A stretch of 40,564 bases of DNA from a virus, in IMG/VR virus record IMGVR_UViG_3300003323_000430, positions 1 to 40,564 of that record. The stretch is one strand, 5' to 3'. Below the pieces are notes generated by a model, which was not told where the DNA came from, made no database searches, and saw nothing but the letters and a program-made list of their open reading frames with translations. A program made the position numbers and the translations under genes. Below, piece after piece: positions 37,355 through 40,564 of the stretch. The stretch's first letter is position 1, and each line of letters begins with the position of its first letter.

Positions 37355-37582
37355 TTAACTCTCTTTTCTATATCTTTCTTCAAGGGTACACATTCTACCA
37401 TGGATAATCTTCATTTCTTCTTGGAATTGCTTCATGTCATCACGAATGCCTTGAATAATTTTATTGGTTTCTTCTCGATGAAGTTCCATCTTTCTATCCC
37501 CTTGAATGTAAAGCGCAATCACAGTTCCTAAGTTAGTTGCGATTACTGCAAAGATTGCTATGAATGTTGCTAAATCCATCAT
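37355..37582 (-). CDS. Paralogous TM/coiled-coil small protein G (75 aa)
   Basis: Two adjacent ATGs (37582 and 37579) follow AGAGGGA; the second overlaps the upstream stop. MMDLATFIAIFAVIATNLGT is the span; the coil IIQGIRDDMKQFQEEMKIIH is longer than in F by an extra segment, and the end GRMCTLEERYRKES matches F almost exactly. DFHGR class with F replaced around the D. Confidence 0.75.
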   Translation of the reverse strand: MMDLATFIAIFAVIATNLGTVIALYIQGDRKMELHREETNKIIQGIRDDMKQFQEEMKIIHGRMCTLEERYRKES

Positions 37583-37914
37583 TCCCTCTTTGTTTTGTTA
37601 TCAATCAATTTTACGATATGATCATCATTGCATATCTTTATTTCATTATTAAACTTCCATCCTTTTATCTCTTTCATTGGCTTAAATTGCACATCGACCT
37701 TTTCTGGATACTGCGAAGTCCATCCACACCAGCAATGATTATAAGCAACACATCGAAATGTATGGCCTTTTGAGCATTTCCATTCTTGCCAGCGTCCGTT
37801 TCGATCATGGTAATGGAAGCAGCCATCTACATCTTCTTCCGTGGCATAAGCGACTAGATGATGTATATCTTTGATCTTTTCACATTCCCAATCACCGCAG
37901 ATTTTACAATGCAT
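37579..37914 (-). CDS. Cys/His-rich hypothetical protein (111 aa)
   Basis: GGAG eight bases upstream. MHCKICGDWEC gives CxxC, then FHYHDRNGRWQEWKCSKGHT, FRCVAYNHCWCGWTSQYPEK. At least eight Cys and seven His suggest a zinc-binding domain, possibly two small zinc ribbons. Function unknown; it overlaps gene G by four bases and shares its transcript. Confidence 0.65.
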   Translation of the reverse strand: MHCKICGDWECEKIKDIHHLVAYATEEDVDGCFHYHDRNGRWQEWKCSKGHTFRCVAYNHCWCGWTSQYPEKVDVQFKPMKEIKGWKFNNEIKICNDDHIVKLIDNKTKRE

Positions 37915-37976
37915 CTGACAACTCCAATTTGATTTCTTTAGCTGCTATTTCTAGAGCTTATTGTATAACGTAACAT

Positions 37977-38642
37977 TCATAATATAATCCTTACTGGCTT
38001 ATTCACTGGCTCATACCTTTCATTCATGATACTAGCATTCACAAACGTAATCCCTCTATCTTTCACTATCTGGCCTCCATGCTCATGAATGTGACCAAAC
38101 ACATGGATCTTCGGCTTTACCCTGCGAATCACATGATCCTTCAGCGAGAACGAGCCTGTATAGTCGGTCATTCCTGTGTCGTAGCGTCTAACCCAATCTA
38201 GCACTTCAAATGGAGGCCCATGCGTCACGAGTATATCCGTATCGGAGGGAATCATCGCCCATTTCTTTGCTAGCTCCTGCTCTGTAGCCATGAATGCTTT
38301 GCAGTGCGGATTCACTTGGGGAAACCAATTGGACCACGGAGAGCCCCATATCTTCAATCCTTCTATCTCTATCTCCGAATCGCATAAGTATGATATGAAG
38401 GGTTTATCCTCTATCAAATCATAGATGGAATCGTCGCTTGTAACCCATTGTTTGCAAGAATTGTCATGATTGCCAGCTATCATCACCTTGTGTTTGTAAT
38501 CTTGTCGCTCTACCATATCAAAGAAGTAATTCCATGCTGCGACGCTGTCATTCGAAGTGCAGTCTCCTGCGATGATGAGCAAGTCACCACCTTCTAGTTC
38601 GGGAAATTCACCATGGAGATCACTGATACAATCTATAATCAT
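37977..38642 (-). CDS. Calcineurin-like metallophosphoesterase
   Basis: 221 residues from ATG 38642, chosen over an in-frame codon at 38708 because it yields the standard MIIDCISDLHGEF start; it overlaps the small gene upstream by 23 bases. Metal and catalytic motifs in order: SDLHG (Asp8, His10), AGD (Asp27), GNHD (58-60), THGPP (His141), GHIHEHGG (His184, His186). The likely fold is MPPED-type, acting on a phosphodiester. Substrate is unknown; known relatives cleave cyclic nucleotides or nucleic acids. Confidence 0.88.
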   Translation of the reverse strand: MIIDCISDLHGEFPELEGGDLLIIAGDCTSNDSVAAWNYFFDMVERQDYKHKVMIAGNHDNSCKQWVTSDDSIYDLIEDKPFISYLCDSEIEIEGLKIWGSPWSNWFPQVNPHCKAFMATEQELAKKWAMIPSDTDILVTHGPPFEVLDWVRRYDTGMTDYTGSFSLKDHVIRRVKPKIHVFGHIHEHGGQIVKDRGITFVNASIMNERYEPVNKPVRIIL

Positions 38643-38799
38643 AGTTTGTCTTTTCTTCTTCCTTTCTGTTTTTATGCATCCTATTGCTTTCGCAAGCTGT
38701 ACAACCACCGTGATTTCGGCAACATCTATAAATTACCTTACCTCTTCGATAAGGTTTTCGATGCTCTTTACCATGCTCAATTGATTTGTCTAAGCTCAT
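38620..38799 (-). CDS. Small Cys/His motif protein (59 aa)
   Basis: ATG 38799 to TGA 38620. MSLDKSIEHGKEHRKPYRRG, then VIYRCCRNHGGCTACESNRM and HKNRKEEEK. This CCxNHGxCxxCxxNRxHKN arrangement is a small phage family I have seen before, with a zinc-binding look, function unknown. It overlaps the phosphoesterase start, indicating coupling. Confidence 0.7.
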   Translation of the reverse strand: MSLDKSIEHGKEHRKPYRRGKVIYRCCRNHGGCTACESNRMHKNRKEEEKTNYDYRLYQ

Positions 38800-38837
38800 T
38801 CAATATTTCCTCTTAATGAGTACTTCCGGTTCATCCT

Positions 38838-39002
38838 TTATATATCATCTTTCAATGTCCATTCACTTAAAGTTTCTAATTGTCTTTCTATTTCGGTTTT
38901 TATTAATCTATTAATTTTTGATTTCATTAGGCATATTATGATATATGTTCCAATTAATCCACTAATAAGAGATCCTACACATATACTTATATAATCAAAC
39001 AT
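38838..39002 (-). CDS. Small membrane protein (54 aa)
   Basis: ATG 39002 to TAA 38840. MFDYISICVGSLISGLIGTY and IIICLMKSKINRLIKTEIER: a membrane span followed by a charged coil, the same layout as the array members but without their signatures. Ribosome binding site weak. It may be a distant family member. Confidence 0.5.
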   Translation of the reverse strand: MFDYISICVGSLISGLIGTYIIICLMKSKINRLIKTEIERQLETLSEWTLKDDI

Positions 39003-39025
39003 TATATAACCTTTATTTTTCTAAG

Positions 39026-39277
39026 CTATTCATCAAAATTTATAGTCTCTACTTTCAAATCTTTTCGTGAACCATTTTCAATAAATTCATGTAATTGGTC
39101 TAAGTTATGTTCCAATCTAAATAACACGCTTAGTTTTTCGTTTACCTCTAACTGGTCAATATTTTTTAATCTATTTAAATCAACAAGCGTCCCTGCAAGC
39201 ATTTTACAAACAAGCTCTTGGGGTTGTTTCATAAAATAATCTGTTAATTCTTTTATTATTTCTTTATTTGTTTTCAT
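39026..39277 (-). CDS. Small helical hypothetical protein (83 aa)
   Basis: ATG 39277 with GGAG ten bases upstream is preferred over ATG 39295. MKTNKEIIKELTDYFMKQPQ, then ELVCKMLAGTLVDLNRLKNI and VNEKLSVLFRLEHNLDQLHE. Entirely helical, soluble. No family recognised. Confidence 0.55.
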   Translation of the reverse strand: MKTNKEIIKELTDYFMKQPQELVCKMLAGTLVDLNRLKNIDQLEVNEKLSVLFRLEHNLDQLHEFIENGSRKDLKVETINFDE

Positions 39278-39304
39278 GTTTACTCTGCTCCACATGCATA
39301 GCGC

Positions 39305-39544
39305 CTACTTTCTCTCCTTCAGCATTTCCAGGATAATCCCATACATTTGGTCAATCCTCTGTGCATGACCATCTAGCCTTCTTCCTAAACTATCCATTCG
39401 TGAATCTAAATTATCTATTCTTGCGTCTTGTCTATCCATCCTCGCATGTAAATCATTCTTCAAATCCCTTACGATCTGATACATGAATCCAATTGTGGCA
39501 ATCGCTGCGCCTATAATGGTTGCGTATAAGCCGATATCATTCAT
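39305..39544 (-). CDS. Paralogous TM/coiled-coil small protein H (79 aa)
   Basis: GGAGGCACCA before ATG 39544, overlapping the toxin stop as ATGA. MNDIGLYATIIGAAIATIGF then YQIVRDLKNDLHARMDRQDA, RRLDGHAQRIDQMYGIILEM. It has the RRLDGHAQRIDQ block of B. It is coupled to the toxin-antitoxin pair, and separated by 1.7 kb from the rest of the array. Confidence 0.75.
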   Translation of the reverse strand: MNDIGLYATIIGAAIATIGFMYQIVRDLKNDLHARMDRQDARIDNLDSRMDSLGRRLDGHAQRIDQMYGIILEMLKERK

Positions 39545-39915
39545 TGGTGCCTCCTTATGAAGTTGCTAATTTCCTCTTTACTTCCCTGCTTAGCTGCTAT
39601 CTTGCAAACCAAGTGCTCTAACTCGATGGAATTGAATTTCATCTTACAGCCATTCTGATTGAGAAAGACAAGCATCGTAGCTATTGCTGTTCTCTTATTT
39701 CCATCTACAAAAGCACGATTACAAATGATATGGTAGAGGTATGCTGCTGCTTTATCAAATATCGTTGCGTGAAGATACTCTCCAAACATCGTAGCTTTTG
39801 GCGTCTCTATCGCTGATACAAGCAGCCCTGCGTCTCGAATACTATATACGCCTCCGTATGCTGTAATCAATTCATCATGTAGCTGAATCACTTCTTCAAG
39901 CGTTAAGAAGATCAT
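39541..39915 (-). CDS. doc: Doc/Fic-type toxin with altered catalytic motif
   Basis: 124 residues. The Fic core reads HIICNRAFVDGNKRTAIATM: FVDGNKRT is canonical, but the usual His-Pro before F is Arg67-Ala68. Flanking LTLEEVIQLHDELITAYGGV and FDKAAAYLYHI match Doc. Doc phosphorylates EF-Tu; Fic relatives AMPylate. Arg for His should weaken or abolish that chemistry unless another residue serves. It overlaps its antitoxin by four bases. Confidence 0.8.
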   Translation of the reverse strand: MIFLTLEEVIQLHDELITAYGGVYSIRDAGLLVSAIETPKATMFGEYLHATIFDKAAAYLYHIICNRAFVDGNKRTAIATMLVFLNQNGCKMKFNSIELEHLVCKIAAKQGSKEEISNFIRRHQ

Positions 39916-40166
39916 TTGTCTGCTAAGCTTTTAAACAGTTCCGCGTATTCTTTAAATACATACTTCTTAGCTTCGTCAAACTTGTTATTCACTGGCTTCA
40001 CTGATTGAATCGTTACTCCTGTATGTGAATCTACTACGATTTGAAAAAGACAATTCTCGTCTAACCCTGCCGCTTGTAGCATCGATTTCTCAATGATGAT
40101 GGCTTTGCTATTCCCGTGCTGCACTAAATGTTTAACCTGCATGTTATACCTCTTGTATATACTCAT
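39912..40166 (-). CDS. AbrB/MazE-type antitoxin
   Basis: 84 residues. VKHLVQHGNSKAIIIEKSML then QAAGLDENCLFQIVVDSHTG gives the swapped-hairpin AbrB DNA-binding fold; the C-terminal helix (VNNKFDEAKKYVFKEYAELF) would wrap the toxin. It probably represses its own promoter. Start ATG 40166 has AAGGGG upstream; an internal ATG at 40142 with AGAGG is also possible. Confidence 0.8.
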   Translation of the reverse strand: MSIYKRYNMQVKHLVQHGNSKAIIIEKSMLQAAGLDENCLFQIVVDSHTGVTIQSVKPVNNKFDEAKKYVFKEYAELFKSLADK

Positions 40167-40282
40167 GTTAACACCCCTTCAATTAATAGTCTAATAAAGT
40201 TACTTGCGTCTGATAAATAAAAAGCTAGGCAAGGAAATAATAATGCATTAAATGTAAAGAAATTTTTTCAACTGGAGGACAC
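40167..40282. promoter_or_regulatory. Divergent regulatory region, antitoxin / fibre operon
   Basis: This AT-rich gap separates the leftward antitoxin gene from the rightward fibre operon. It contains TAATAAT near 40239 and a GGAGG just before ATG 40283. No confident -35/-10 pair was found. The AbrB antitoxin could bind here. Confidence 0.4.
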
Positions 40283-40564
40283 ATGGGACTATTTAGCAAC
40301 CCTTTAAGTTACGCAGGATATCCACCTGGAGTGACAGGAACACCAACAACACAGAACGCTTCTATTCGTGCAGCGACAGCAGCAGAAGCGGCAGCGGGGA
40401 CACTTGAGGATGTCTACATTTCCCCAGCTACAGCGCAATCTTCCGTTGCATTGGATTTCGCTTCTCCTCCGGTTCTTGGTTACGGAAGCACAACTCCGCG
40501 TCCTGTTGCGTCTACTACATTAACTTCCACACTGAATACATCACTTGCTACTGCTGCTACTGCC
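40283..40564 (+). CDS. Tail fibre-like protein, N-terminal part (continues at base 1)
   Basis: ATG 40283 follows GGAGG with six-base spacing. Residues 1-94 read MGLFSNPLSYAGYPPGVTGT, then ASIRAATAAEAAAGTLEDVY (a block common in phage fibres: I-R-x-A-T-x-x-E-A-x-x-G…Y-I-S-P) and repeated Thr/Ser/Ala. The frame is open to the last base and rejoins base 1 in frame. It is the first gene of the fibre operon. Confidence 0.8.
   Translation, partial: MGLFSNPLSYAGYPPGVTGTPTTQNASIRAATAAEAAAGTLEDVYISPATAQSSVALDFASPPVLGYGSTTPRPVASTTLTSTLNTSLATAATA

Noticed and set aside
20517-40209. GTTACTTGCGT occurring at 20517-20527 and 40199-40209
   Set aside because: An 11-base match between two intergenic sites is expected by chance many times in 40 kb; the flanks differ.
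1-40564. CRISPR array, rRNA or complete tRNA
   Set aside because: No regularly spaced repeats and no RNA gene pattern was seen by eye; a tRNA scan was not possible.

Overview
The window looks like the complete genome of a short-tailed (podovirus-type) double-stranded DNA phage, captured as one circular or circularly permuted contig. An open reading frame that starts at 40283 runs off the right end in frame and continues from base 1 to a stop at 435. The virion genes are those of a podovirus: a small and a large terminase subunit, a P22-like portal, a scaffold, an N4 gp56-like coat protein, connector and tail proteins, and three coiled-coil or Ala/Gln-rich ejection-type proteins. No tape measure, sheath or baseplate gene was seen. 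The sequence is AT-leaning and most genes have GGAG-type ribosome binding sites with tight ATGA or TAATG overlaps. The host cannot be named from sequence alone. A secreted SGNH hydrolase and the P22-like portal hint at a Gram-negative host, but this is inference.

Layout. From 40283 through the junction to 3371 there is a rightward tail-fibre/receptor-interaction operon ending in a signal-peptide SGNH hydrolase. From 5182 back to 3731 lies a leftward recombination operon (ERF-family annealing protein plus a RecB/Cas4-like nuclease). From 5275 to 8697 is a rightward replication and nucleic-acid operon: a possible RHH regulator, a replication-initiator-like protein, a DnaB-type helicase, a SpoVG-like protein and two RusA-fold proteins, one of them degenerate. 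From 11875 back to 8686 is a leftward operon holding LPD29-like, ribbon-helix-helix, Xer-type recombinase, HTH and ParB-like genes, which resembles a maintenance module. From 12056 to 19067 rightward genes run from terminase small to terminase large through many small accessory genes, including an SPFH/prohibitin protein. From 20494 back to 19128 is a leftward initiator plus DnaC-like loader pair. From 20773 to 35837 is the rightward structural operon. From 40166 back to 35856 is a leftward accessory region: an AbrB/Doc toxin-antitoxin pair, a metallophosphoesterase, and an array of paralogous small proteins, each with one membrane segment and a coiled coil.

How it may work together. The early modules (helicase, initiator/loader, ERF, RusA) would replicate and recombine the DNA. 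TerS/TerL and the P22-like portal would package it, presumably by headful cutting, which would fit the permuted contig. The Xer-like recombinase and ParB-like protein suggest either integration or plasmid-like persistence. No endolysin or classical holin could be recognised, so the lysis mechanism is open. The most unusual elements are the paralogous membrane/coiled-coil array (35856-39544), the degenerate RusA partner (7431-7979), a gene that appears to start at ATT (23582), an inverted 19-bp palindrome present twice (3718 and 27572), and two intrinsic terminators placed so that opposing transcripts would run antisense through neighbouring operons.
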